Positions 1-10,800 of a stretch of 64,000 nucleotides of DNA are shown here, one piece after another (position 1 is the stretch's first letter; each line of letters begins with the position of its first letter). The position numbers were made by a program, and so were the translations under genes. This stretch comes from Aselliscus stoliczkanus. Its lineage: Eukaryota; Chordata; Mammalia; Chiroptera; Hipposideridae. The stretch lies in the NCBI GenBank assembly GCA_033961575.1, contig CM066741.1:5715-69714 (forward strand), written 5' to 3'. The notes beneath the pieces were generated by a model. That model had not been told where the DNA came from and made no database searches. It worked only from the letters and a program-made list of their open reading frames with translations.

Positions 1-975
1 CTATAGTCACAGCGTGGCGCCTGGAACCCCCCCGGGCCCGACGGTGCGACCCGCCCGGGGCGCACTGGGCAGTCCGCCCCGCCCCCTGCTCAACCCGTCG
101 CCGGGGGCGGGGGGTGGGGGAGCGGTCGCACCGTGGGAGGAGCGGCCCGGGTCGCCCGGACACTGGCGCGCCACCGCGGGGGTGGGCGCCGGGAGGGGGG
201 AGAGCGCAGCGACGGTCTGCTTCCTTGGCCCCGGGATTCGGCGAGCGCTGCTGCCGGGGGGGCTGTAACACTCGGAGGGCGGGCCCGTCCCCCGCACTCC
301 CCACGGAGGGGGAGCGAAGGGCCCCCCGAGCCACCTTCCCCGCCAGCCTTCCCAGCCATCCCGGAGCTGGTCACGGCGCACCACCACGGTGGAAATGCAC
401 CCGGCGGCAGACGGTCGCCGGCCAGGGAGCGGTCCCCCGCCGACCCCACCCCCGGCCCCGCCCACACCCTGCCAGAGCCCGCCCCCGGGGAGGAGGGGCG
501 GCGAGGGGAGGGAGGGCGGGTGGAGGGGTCGGGAGGAACGGGGGGCGGGAAAGATCCGCCAAACCGCTGGCACAGCCAGACCCGCCACCGGGTTGAATCC
601 TCCTCCGGGCGGACTGCACGGACCCCACCCGTTTACCTCTTAACGGTTTCACGCCCTCTTGAACTCTCTCTTCAAAGTTCTTTTCAACTTTCCCTTACGG
701 TACTCGTTGACTATCGGTCTCGTGCCCGTATTTAGCCTTAGATGGAGTTTACCACCCGCTTTGGGCTGCATTCCCAAGCAACCCGACTCCAGGAAGACCC
801 AGGCCCGGCGTGCGGGGGGCCGCTACCGGACTCACACCGTCCACGGGCTGGGCCTCTGGGCCTCGATCAGAAGGACTTGGGCCCCCCACGAGCGGCGCCG
901 GGGAGTGGGTCTTCCGTACGCCACATTTCCCGCGCCCCACCGCAGGACGGGGATTTGGCGCTGGGCTCTTCCCTG

Positions 976-1024
<49 letters not shown>

Positions 1025-1072
1025 GACTAATATGCGTAAATTCAGCGGGTCGCCACGTCTGATCTGAGGTCG
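1..1072 (-). rRNA. RNA28S: 28S ribosomal RNA, 5' part (cut by window edge)
   Basis: The reverse complement begins near 1,072 with CGACCTCAGATCAGACGTGG, the standard start of mammalian 28S, and continues through the conserved 5.8S-interacting and D1 regions (GTAACGGCGAGTGAAC near 990). It then passes into the GC-rich D2 expansion segment from about 600 down to the window start. This is the large-subunit rRNA, transcribed by Pol I as the last part of the 45S precursor. Substitutions occur at positions that are normally fixed: the reverse complement reads TTTACGCATATT where mammals have TTTAAGCATATT, and GCACGGGCAC-type changes occur near 728. That points to an inactive unit. The many open frames on both strands here are artefacts of GC-rich DNA. 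Confidence 0.95.
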
Positions 1073-1946
1073 AGTCTCGGAGGGAACGGGACGGCGGGAG
1101 GAGGGGGCGGCGGTTGGTGGGGGACAAGACGGACGGGGCGCCTACCGGCAACGCCCAGAACCTCCTGCCCAAACCTGCCCACACCCCACCCCCGCCCGCG
1201 GAGGAAGGAGCCCGCGGAGGAGGCGGCGGCGCGCGAGGGCCGACGGCCGACACCGCCCACCTGTTCCCCCGACCACTGGGTCGCAGAGGGGGAAACGCGG
1301 GTGGCGGACGGGGGCACGCGCCGGCGGCGCGGGGGGCACAGGCAGGGGGAACGCCACAACGACCGACCGGACAAGCGGCCCAGACGAGCACCGCGCATTC
1401 CCCCCGCACACAGATCCATTTCCCCACCCTGCGCGCGGGGTCGGGGCACGGAAACGTGGCGCGGCCGCCAACCCAAGGGGGGAGCGCGCGACGGCGACGG
1501 ACGCCGCGGCGTCCCGCGGGACGCCGCCGGGTCGACGCGTCCCCAGGGCGCAACCCCGCGCGCGACTCGGCCTCGGCACAAGCCGCCCACCCCACGCCCC
1601 ACAGCAGGGACGGGGGGAAGCAGGCAAGGGGGGTAGGGCGACCCCCCAAGGGGCCACGTGCGGCGCGAAGCAGCCCCTGAAGGCGCCCTGGCGGCCAACG
1701 GCCTCACCCAAGGCGTCTCCCTCTCTCCTCTCCCGGTCTCACAGGCAACACAGCGTGGCCCCGGGCCGCCCCACAACCCCACAGCGGTGCCACGGGACCT
1801 TGGGGGCGGCATCCGGCGGGCACCACGACCGAGACCACAGCAGCGTCTGCACTTGGGGGGACGGAGGGCCCAAGGAAAAGGCCCCGCGAGGGAACCCCCA
1901 GCCGCGCGCCTCGGGGTGGCACACCCAACGGGGGCGATTGATCGTC
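1073..1946 (-). other. Internal transcribed spacer 2 (ITS2)
   Basis: This GC-rich spacer lies exactly between the 3' end of 5.8S and the 5' end of 28S. Its length, about 874 bp, is in the range usual for mammals. It is removed during pre-rRNA processing. No protein-coding signal is credible; long open frames come from base composition. Confidence 0.92.
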
Positions 1947-2062
1947 AAGTGACACTCAGACAGGCGTAGCCCGGGGAGGAACCCAGGGCCGCAAGTGCGT
2001 TCAAAGTGTCGATGATAAATGTGTCCTGCAATTCACATTAATTCTCGCAGCTAGCTGCGTTT

Positions 2063-2103
<41 letters not shown>
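1947..2103 (-). rRNA. RNA5-8S: 5.8S ribosomal RNA, decayed copy
   Basis: The interval is exactly 157 nt, the normal length, and aligns end to end with the mammalian 5.8S sequence (compared from memory). I count about eight substitutions in an RNA that is essentially invariant among mammals. Five are C-to-T or G-to-A at CpG sites: at the extreme 5' end (CAACTC for CGACTC), CTTTGAAC for CTTCGAAC, GGCCCTGGG for GGCCCCGGG, and two in the 3' end (GAGTGTCACTT for GAGCGTCGCTT). Others are GAAAAAC for GAAGAAC and CATTTATC for CATTGATC. The pattern is what methylated, unselected rDNA produces, so it is probably not a working copy. Confidence 0.93.
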
Positions 2104-2104
<1 letters not shown>

Positions 2105-3254
2105 ACGAGTTTTGTGTGTTTTTGGGTTGTGCGGCACGGCACGTCTTCCGCAAAGAGGGGGTGCCTCCTGCCGGCCAACGACAAACAACGAGACCAGACT
2201 CCAAGGGGGTCGGGAGGGTCGAGGATGGGGTGTGGCCCAGGGGCACCACCCCCTCTGGGGCAAACCCCGCCACCACACAGGCGCCCAGGGGGTTTCCGGC
2301 CTCCACCACCCCGGAGACGCGGAGCGATGCGCTCACGTGCGACACAAGCCCCCAACAGCGGACGCCGAGTGGGGGGAACACCCCCACCTCCCGGCGCCAC
2401 TGCAGGAGGGGCCGTGGCGCGAACGCGACCACCGCGCCCCGAGGGGGGCACCGGGGTCCGGGGAGAGACGGCCGGGCCAGGGCCCAAACATGACTCCCCC
2501 GCGGGCCCGTCCGCCCCCGACCCGAGGCGGACGGGCGACCCCCAGGGGTCTTTAAACCTCCGCGCCGGGACGCGCTAGGTACCTGGAGGAGAAGGAGCGA
2601 GGCACGCGCGGTCAAGCGTCGTCAACGCATCCCACGGCCCCCGCCTCCACAGGCGGTTAACACCTCGGCGCTGCGGGCCCGTGACGGTGCGGGAACCCCC
2701 GCGCGGCCACCCGCCAACCGCCAGACGCCAACCCACCCACAAGGACCCCCGAAAGGGCCCCTTCCTCCCCGGTCCCTCCCCTGCTCCCCCGCACCCCGCG
2801 GACTTGGGCCCCTCGCCGCCGCGGGCGAGGGACGGCGATGGGATGCGCGGGGGTCGCGGGCGGGGGCAGGGGAAGAACCACCAACGGAACGAAGTGGGCG
2901 GGGGGCAGACGAGACGGGAGGCGGAGCAGCCCAGCGAGGACCCGCGTCCAGGGCAGGCGGCAGGACGGGAGCGGGAAACAGCGGCCCGGGCACCCAAACC
3001 CCGGGAGACCTGCCCCCGGGGGAGAAGCGCCACGCCGGGCCAGCCCAACGCCGCCCCGTCCCGAGACGCGCCGAGGGCATCCAGCCCAACCCCTCAAGAA
3101 TGACAGGCGACCGGACGGCCGCCGGACACAGGCGCATGGGGGGTGGGTCACGGACCCAGACCCTCAGCTTCCCGCACGGGTGAGGAACAGATCTCGGCAG
3201 GCACATGGACGGACGGCCGGGCTCGTCACCCGGCGGCCGCTTCCACCATCTCAT
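2104..3254 (-). other. Internal transcribed spacer 1 (ITS1)
   Basis: The 1.15-kb GC-rich segment runs between the 3' end of 18S and the 5' end of 5.8S, the position and size expected for mammalian ITS1. No other element is visible. Sequence identity to any species cannot be judged without a search. Confidence 0.92.
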
Positions 3255-4325
3255 TAATGATCCTTCCGGAGGTTCACCTATGGAAACCTTGTTACGACTT
3301 TTAATTCCTCTAGATAGTCAAGTTAGACCGACTTCTCAGCGCTCAGCCAGGGCCGTGGGCCGACCCCGGCAGGGCCGATCCGAGGCCCTCACTAAATGAT
3401 CCAATCGGTAGTAGCAAAGGACGGTGTGTACAACGGGCAGGGACTTAACGCAAGCTTATGACCCACACTTACTGGGAATTCCTCGTTCATGGGGAATAAA
3501 GCAATCCCCGATCCCCATCACGAATGGGGTTCAACGGGTTACCCGCGCCTGCCGGCGTGGGGTAGGCACACGCTGAGCCAGTCAGTGTAGCACACATGCA
3601 GCCCCGGACACCTAAGGGCATCACAGACCTGTTATTGCTCAATCTCGGGTGGCTGAACGCCACTTGTCCCTCTAAGAAGTTAGGGGACGCCAACCGCTCA
3701 GGGGTCGCATAACTAGTTAGCATGCCAGAGTCTCGTTCGTTATCGGAATTGACCAGACAAATCGCTCCACCGATTAAGAACGGCCATGCACCACCACCCA
3801 CGGAATCGAGAAAGAGCTATCAATCTGTCAATCCTGTCCGTGTCCGGGCCGGGCTTCCCGTGTTGAGTCTAATTAAGCCACAGGCTCCACACCTGGTGGT
3901 ACCCTTCCGTCAATTCCTTTAAGTTTCAGCTTTGCAACCATACTCCCCCCCAGGAACCAAAGACTTTGGCTTCCCGGAAGCTGCCCGGCAGGCAGACATT
4001 CAAATGGGTCATTGCCGCCACGGGGGGCGTGCAATCGGCCCAAGGTTATCTAGAGTCCCCTCAGCCAGGGCCGAGGGGAGGCTGACTGGGTTGGTTTTGA
4101 TCTGATAAATGCAGGCATCCCCCCGCAAGGGGCGTCAGCACCCGTCGGCATGTATTAGCTCTAGAATTACCACAGTTATCCAAGTCGGAGAGGAGCGACC
4201 GACCAAAGGAACCATAACTGATTTAATGAGCCATTCGCAGTTCCACTGTACCAGCTGTGGGTACTTAGACACGCATGGCTTAATCTTTGAGACAAGCATA
4301 TGCTAGTGGCAGGATCAACCAGGTA
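3255..4325 (-). pseudogene. RNA18S: 18S rRNA pseudogene with ~800-nt internal deletion (copy 1)
   Basis: The reverse complement starts TACCTGGTTGATCC near 4,325 and ends GGATCATTA at 3,255, so both ends of 18S are present. The span is about 1,071 nt, however, against about 1,870 nt in mammals. The join is near 3,989-3,994, where sequence after GAAGCTGCCCGGC (3' domain, plus-strand reading) runs straight into CAGACATTCAAATGGG (5' domain). The whole central domain is missing. The decoding-site segment is also damaged: around 3,412-3,431 the usual GCGACGGGCGGTGTGTAC reads GCAAAGGACGGTGTGTAC. Such an RNA could not form a small subunit. Confidence 0.93.
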
Positions 4326-7289
4326 GGTGCGCGCTGAACCACAGAGCGGCGCGCCGCCAGGGGGCAGACGCACGCGCGTCTCCCGGCGGGCCGGGCGCCC
4401 GGCCGGCAGCGGTGGGCCGAGGCGTGGGAGCGGCGCGCGACGCGGTCGGTCGGGGCGGGACCCGAGGCCCGCCCGACGGCAGCCCCTCGGCTCCGCCCGC
4501 GGCAAGGCCGCCCACCCCCAGCCGCCCGTCCGCGGCCAGGGGCGCGGCGCGCGGCGGCGTGGAGGAGCGAGGGGCGCCAAACCCAGGGGCGGACCCACGA
4601 CGGCGGCGCGGGGAGCAGCGGGACGGGGGGGCACCAGGCGGTAGCGTCCAGGGCCGAGGCCGGCGCCGAGCGCCCCCGTGCGGGGTCGGCGCGGCCCTCG
4701 GCGTCCGCGACGGCCGCCCGGGCCCCGGCGCCCACGCGGCTTCGGCGCGCGCGCCCGTGCCGGGGCCGGCGCGACGGTGCTGGCGGTTCCCACGCACGCA
4801 CGCAACGCCGCCGTCCGGCGGGAGACGACAGGCACGGAGGGCGAAGCCGCGGCGGGGAAAGCGATGCGCACCAGGGGCGCGGGCCCCCGAAGCCGGCACA
4901 CCCGAGCGAAGGGCAGGAGGCGAGGCAGCCGGCGCGGCGTAGGCGCCGGGGGCGGACCGCGAGGCCGTCGCCAAGGGCTTCGGGGCGAAGAAACGTGCCT
5001 CGGGCACGCCAGCCGGCCGCCCAGGCGGGGCACGCGGGGTCTCACCGCCGGGGCCCCTCCGGGCACGGGGGCGGGCCCGCGGCCAACCCAGGACGCCGAC
5101 TGGCCCTTGGCGTCCTTCCTCCCCGGCAAGGGCCGCTCCTCGCGGGGGCGATCGGGCCCGCCGCCGGCGCGGCCGCCGCAGACCCTCGCCCTCCCGTGCA
5201 GCACGCCGACCCCCACGCGCGCGCCTCGCGCCGGCGGGGACCCCGAGGCCGCCTCGCCCCGCTGAGCGCCGCCCCCCGCGTCCCCCGGCGAAGGGGGGAC
5301 GGGGGACGGCACACGCGCGGCGCAAGGCCAGTCCCGGTGGCTCCCGGACGGACGCGGAGGGCAGCACAGGGGAATCGGCGGCGACGGGGGAGGAGGGGGC
5401 CGCGCGCAAAATCGGAGCCCCCCCCGGCGGAAGGGCGCGTGCGCGCGGCAGACGAGCTCGGGGGCGGGCCGAGAAGGCGGACGGGCCGCCGGGAAAACGC
5501 GCGGGGATCCCACCGCCACACACGAGGGCGGCCCCGCGACGCCCGGGACGCCGACCGGGCCCTTCGGCCAACGGACAACCACCACGAGCCTCGCCGCGGC
5601 CCGGTCCCGCCAGCGGGGGGCGCCCCCCGCGCGCGGCACTCAACGCGCAAGGACCCGTCTGTCCCGCCCATCGTCCGGTCTCCGGGCTCGGGAAACCCGC
5701 TCTCCGAGCGAAAGCCCCCCCACCACGGGCGAGGCGGCCCAAGCCCGTGCCCGCGCGGCGCCCACCGGCCGCACCTCGGGACGGAGCGGGAGCGGACAGG
5801 GAGCGGCGACTCGCGGGCAGAGGAGCGGGAGGCCGCGGAGGCGCAAGGCGGGGGGCGTGTGCCCCCCGACCCGACCCGCGCGCCTCACCTCGCCGCGCCG
5901 CATCAGCGCCACACGCACGCGCGGCCGCAAACCGCGCCGGGACGCCCGGCGCCCCGCGTGACCCTCCCCCGACTCGCTGGGGGGAGGCGCGGGCCGCGGT
6001 AGGCCGGGAGAGCATCCGTCGCTCGGCGGCGCCCGACCACACGGAGCGGAGCGGGGGGCCGCAGCTGGCCAAACTGCACGCGCAGAGGAGGGGCAGCGGC
6101 TGGGGGGTACGGTACCCCAAGGCACCCTCTCGGATTGCTAGAGGAGACTTTCTCACCGAGGTGGGGCGTCGCCCGCAACCCGGTCTCTCTTCCCCTCGCC
6201 GGGCACACCGAGGCGTCCAGACGCCAGCGCCCGGAGGGAAGGGATCTCTGGGACAGGTAAAGGAGACGGCCCCACCTGAGCGTCTCACGGCCCCATGGGG
6301 CGGGGGGAGGACGGGAGCCTGCGGCTGCCTCGAGCGCGCCTCACCGGGGCCTCGAGCGCGGGGCCCTGGAGGGGGCGGCAGTGACCGGGGGCGCCCCCAA
6401 AGTCAGCTGGCAGCCGGTTGTCGCCAGGCTCCGCCCAAAACCCAACGGATCGCTCGCGGGGGCCGCGCGCGCCGCCACCACCCACCGCGAGAGCGGAAAG
6501 GCGAGGCGCGGGGACGGGAGCACAGGGCGCCCCACGCCCCGGCGGGGCGGGGAAGGGGTGCCTCCCTCCAAGCTTACCAACCCGAGATCCCGCTGACCCC
6601 CCAGACGCGACCTCTTTTCGCGGGGTGCGACCCGACGGAGGTTCCCGGGAGCGGGAAACGACACCACCGGCTCGGCCTCGGGCACCTGAGAGACGACCCG
6701 GAGCGACCCAGGGGCACCCACCAGAGGGCCAGGCGAGGCGCAAGGGCGCGCCGGCGGAACGGCCCTCCCCGCCGCAGGGAGAGCCGCAAACGCGAGACAC
6801 GGCCGAGAGGCCGGCGGAGAGTGTCCGCTGCGTCAAGGAGACCCCGGCCCCACCAGCGCCGGGAGGCGGGGCGACGAGGTCGGGCCGGATTCCGCACCCC
6901 TGCCTTCCACGCGCCGCCATCAGGCGGGGGCAGGAGAGGCGAGGGGCCCGCGGGCAGAACGAGAAGAGCGGTCCCATTCGCCATGAATGCCCGTCCCTCG
7001 TCTGGCGCGGCTTAGGCCCGGCCCAGGAGAGCGACACATCACCACATCGATCGGGACATCGCGAGGGGGGCCCCAGGAGGCAAGCGCGCAGTGAGGAACA
7101 GCGATCGAGAGGCATAGCCTGCTTCAGCCTCGCCGCGGGCGCCTTCCCCGGGGCCAAGCGGGCACGCCAACCCCTGGAGGGGAACACCTGTGACACACGG
7201 CATGGGGGGACCTAGCCCACCCGTGACACACCCGTGGGCCTTGCGTTGCGGGGGCCGGCTCATACAGCCAGAGAGAGGAGCCCGGCGAC
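4326..7289 (-). other. 5' external transcribed spacer, copy 1 (truncated, no promoter)
   Basis: This GC-rich block sits upstream, in the transcription sense, of 18S copy 1. It is more than 90% alike by eye to 7,837 onward in the second copy, at an offset of about 3,511-3,513 bp. It contains a single unit (about 6,951-7,100) of the 150-bp repeat that is present about fifteen times in copy 2. It ends abruptly at 7,289, about 100 bp short of the region that holds the promoter in copy 2, where it is joined to a piece of 18S. Confidence 0.88.
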
Positions 7290-7836
7290 TAAAAACGGCA
7301 ATGCACCACCACCCACAGAATCAAGAAAGAGCTATCAATCTGTCAATCCTGTCCGTGTCCGGGCCGGGCTTCCCGTGTTGAGTCTAATTAAGCCACAGGC
7401 TCCACACCTGGTGGTACCCTTCCGTCAAGTCCTTTCAGTTTCAGCTGTGCAAACAGACTCCCCCGGGACCCAAAGACTGTGGTGTCCCCGAAGCTGCCCG
7501 GCAGGCAGACATTCAAATGGGTCGTTGCCGCCATGGGGGGCGTGCAATCGGCCCAAGGTTATCTAGAGTCCCCTCGGCCAGGGCCGAGGGGAGGCTGACC
7601 GGGTTGGTTTTGATCTGATAAATGCACGCATCCCCCCGCGAGGGGCGTCAGCACCCGTCGGCATGTATTAGCTCTAGAATTACCAGTTATCCAAGTAGGA
7701 GAGGAGCCAGCAAACAAAGGAACCATAACTGATTTAATGAGCCATTCACAGTTTCACTGTACCAGCCGTGGGTACTTAGACACGCATGGCTTAATCTTTG
7801 AGACAAGCATATGCTAGTGGCAGGATCAACCAGGTA
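7290..7836 (-). pseudogene. RNA18S: 18S rRNA pseudogene fragment (copy 2)
   Basis: The fragment carries the 18S 5' end (CCAGGTA at 7,830-7,836) and the same internal deletion as copy 1, with the join near 7,497-7,506 at GGCAGGCAGACATTCAAATG. It stops inside the 3' domain at about 7,290, where it abuts the 5'ETS of copy 1. Because both copies carry the identical join, the deletion came first and a 3.5-kb duplication of 18S plus 5'ETS followed. Copy 2 has its own changes, for example loss of CAC in the ACCACAGTTATCC motif near 7,681. Confidence 0.92.
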
Positions 7837-10800
7837 GGAGCGCGCTGAGCCAGAGAGCGGCGTGCCGCCGGGGGGCAGACGCGCACGCTTCTCGGGCGGG
7901 CCGGGCGCCCGGCCGGCAGCGGTGGGCCGCGGCGTGGGAGCGGCGCGCGACGCAGGCGGTCGGGGCGGGACCCGAGGCCCGCCCGATGGCAGCCCCTGGG
8001 CTCCGCCCGCGGCAAGGCCGCCCACCCCCAGCCACCCGTCCGTGGCCAGGGGCGCGGCGCGCGGCGGCGTGGAGGAGCGAGGGGCGCCAAACCCAGGGGC
8101 GGACCCACGACGGCGGCGCGGGGAGCAGCGGGACGGGGGGCGCCAGGCGGTCGCGTCGAGGGCCGAGGCCGGCGCCGGGCGCCCCCGTGAGGGGTCGGCG
8201 CGCCCCTCGGCGTCCGCGACGGCCGCCCGGGTCCCGGCGCCCGCGCGGCTCCAGCGCGCGCGCCCGTGCCGGAGCCGGCGCGACGGGGCTGGCGGTCCCC
8301 ACGCACGCAACGCCGCCGTCCAGCGGGCGACGACGGGCACGGAGGGCGAAGCCGCGGCGGGCCCGCGGCGGGGGAAGCGATGCGCACCGGGGGCGCGGGC
8401 CCCCAAAGCCGGCACACTCGAGCGAAGGGCAGGAGGCGAGGCAGCCGGCGCGGCGTAGGCGCCGGGGGCGGACCGCGAGGCCGTCGCCAAGGGCTTCGGG
8501 GCGAGGAAACGTGCCTCGGGCACGCCAGCCGGCCGCCCAGGCGGGGCACGCGGGGTCTCACCGCCGGGGGCCCCTCCGGGCACGGGGGCGGTCCCGGGGC
8601 CAACCCAGGACGCCGACTGGCCCTTGGCGTCCTTCCTCCCCGGCAAGGGCCGCTCCTCGCGGGGGCGATCGGGCCCGCCGCCGGCGCGGCCGCCGCAGAC
8701 CCTCGCCCTCCCGTGCAGCACGCCGACCCCCACGCGCGCGCCTCGCGCCGGCGGGGACCCCGAGGCCGCCTCGCCCCGCGGAGCGCCGCCCCCCGCGTCC
8801 CCCGGCGAAGGGGGGACGGGGGACGGCCCACGCGCGGCGCAAGGCCAGTACCGGTGGCTCCCGGACGGACGCGGAGGGCAGCACAGGGGAATCGGCGGCG
8901 ACGGGAGAGGATGGGGCCGCGCGCAAAATCGGAGCCCCCCCCGGCGGAAGGGCGCGTGCGCGCGGCAGACGAGCTCGGGGGCGGGCCGAGAAGGCGGACG
9001 GGCCGCCGGGAAAACGCGCGGGGATCCCACCGCCACACACGAGGGCGGCCCCGCGACGCCCGGGACGCCGACCGGGGCCCTTCGGCCAACGGACAACCAC
9101 AACGAGCCTCGCCGCGGCCCGGTCCCGCCAGCGGGGGGCGCCCCCCGCGCGCGGCACTCAACGCGCAAGGGCCCGTCTGTCCCGCCCATCGTCCGGTCTC
9201 CGGGCTCGGGAAACCCGCTCTCCGAGCGAAAGCCCCCCACCACGGGCGAGGCGGCCCAAGCCCGTGCCCGCGCGGCGCCCACCGGCCGCACCTCGGGACG
9301 GAGCGGGAGCAGACAGGGAGCGGCGACTCGCAGGCAGAGGAGCGTGAGGCCGCGGAGGCGCAAGGCGGGGGGCGTGTGCCCCCCGACCCGACCCGCGCGC
9401 CTCACCTCGCCGCGCCGCATCAGCGCCACACGCACGCGCGGCCGCAAACCGCGCCGGGACGCCCGGCGCCCCGCGTGACCCTCCCCCGACTCGCTGGGGG
9501 GAGGCGCGGGCCGCGGTAGGCCGGGAGAGCATCCGTCGCTCGGCGGCCCCCGACCACACGGAGCGGGGGGGCCGCAGCTGGCCAAATTGCACGCGCAGAG
9601 GAGGGGCAGCGGCTGGGGAGTACGGTACCCCAAGGCACCCTCTCGGATTGCTAGAGGAGACTTTCTCACCGAGGTGGGGCGTCGCCCGCAACCCGGTCTC
9701 TCTTCCCCTCGCCGGGCACACCGAGGCGTCCAGACGCCAGCGCCCGGAGGTAAGGGATCTCTGGGACAGGTAAAGGAGACGGCCCCACCTGAGCGTCTCA
9801 CGGCCCCATGGGGCGGGGGGAGGACGGGAGCCTGCGGCTGCCTCGAGCGCGCCTCACCGGGGCCTCGAGCGCGGGGCCCTGGAGGGGGCGGCAGTGACCG
9901 GGGGCGCCCCCAAAGTCAGCTGGCAGCCGGTTGTCGCCAGGCTCGGCCCAAAACCCAACGGATCGCTCGCGGGGGCCGCGCGCGCCGCCACCACCCACCG
10001 CGAGAGCGGAAAGGCGAGGCGCGGGGACGGGAGCACAGGGCGCCCCACGCCCCGGCGGGGCGGGGAAGGGGTGCCTCCCTCCAAGCTTACCAACCCGAGA
10101 TCCCGCTGACCCCCCAGACGCGACCTCTTTTCGCGGGGTGCGACCCGACGGAGGTTCCCGGGAGCGGGAAACGACACCACCGGCTCGGCCTCGGGCACCT
10201 GAGAGACGACCCGGAGCGACCCAGGGGCACCCACCAGAGGGCCAGGCGAGGCGCAAGGGCGCGGCGGCGGAACGGCCCTCCCCGCCGCAGGGAGAGCCGC
10301 AAACGCGAGACACGGCCGAGAGGCCGGCGGAGAGTGTCCGCTGCGTCAAGGAGACCCCGGCCCCACCAGCGCCGGGAGGCGGGAGGCGGGGCGACGAGGT
10401 CGGGCCGGATTCCGCACCCCTGCCTTCCACGCGCCGCCATCAGGCGAGGGCAGGAGAGAGGCGAGGGGCCCGCGGGCAGAACGAGAAGAGCGGTCCCATT
10501 CGCCATGAATGCCCATCCCTCGTCTGGCGCGGCTTAGGCCCGGCCCAGGAGAGCGACACGTCACCACATCGATCGGGACACCGGGAGGGGGGCCCCGGGA
10601 GGCAAGCGCGCGGTGAGGAGCGGGCAGAACGAGAAGAGCGGTCCCATTCGCCATGAATGCCCGTCCGTCGCCTGGCGCGGCTTAGGCCCGGCCCAGGAGA
10701 GCGAGACGACACCACATCGATCGGAAACACCGGGAGGGGGGCACCCGAGAAGCAAGCGCGCGGTGAGGAGCGGGCAGAACGAGAAGAGCGGTCCCATTCG

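Noticed and set aside
4176..10537. Arginine/proline/glycine-rich open frames of 300-700 codons
   Set aside because: Composition artefacts within 18S and 5'ETS; they cross rRNA boundaries and recur in both duplicated copies in every frame.
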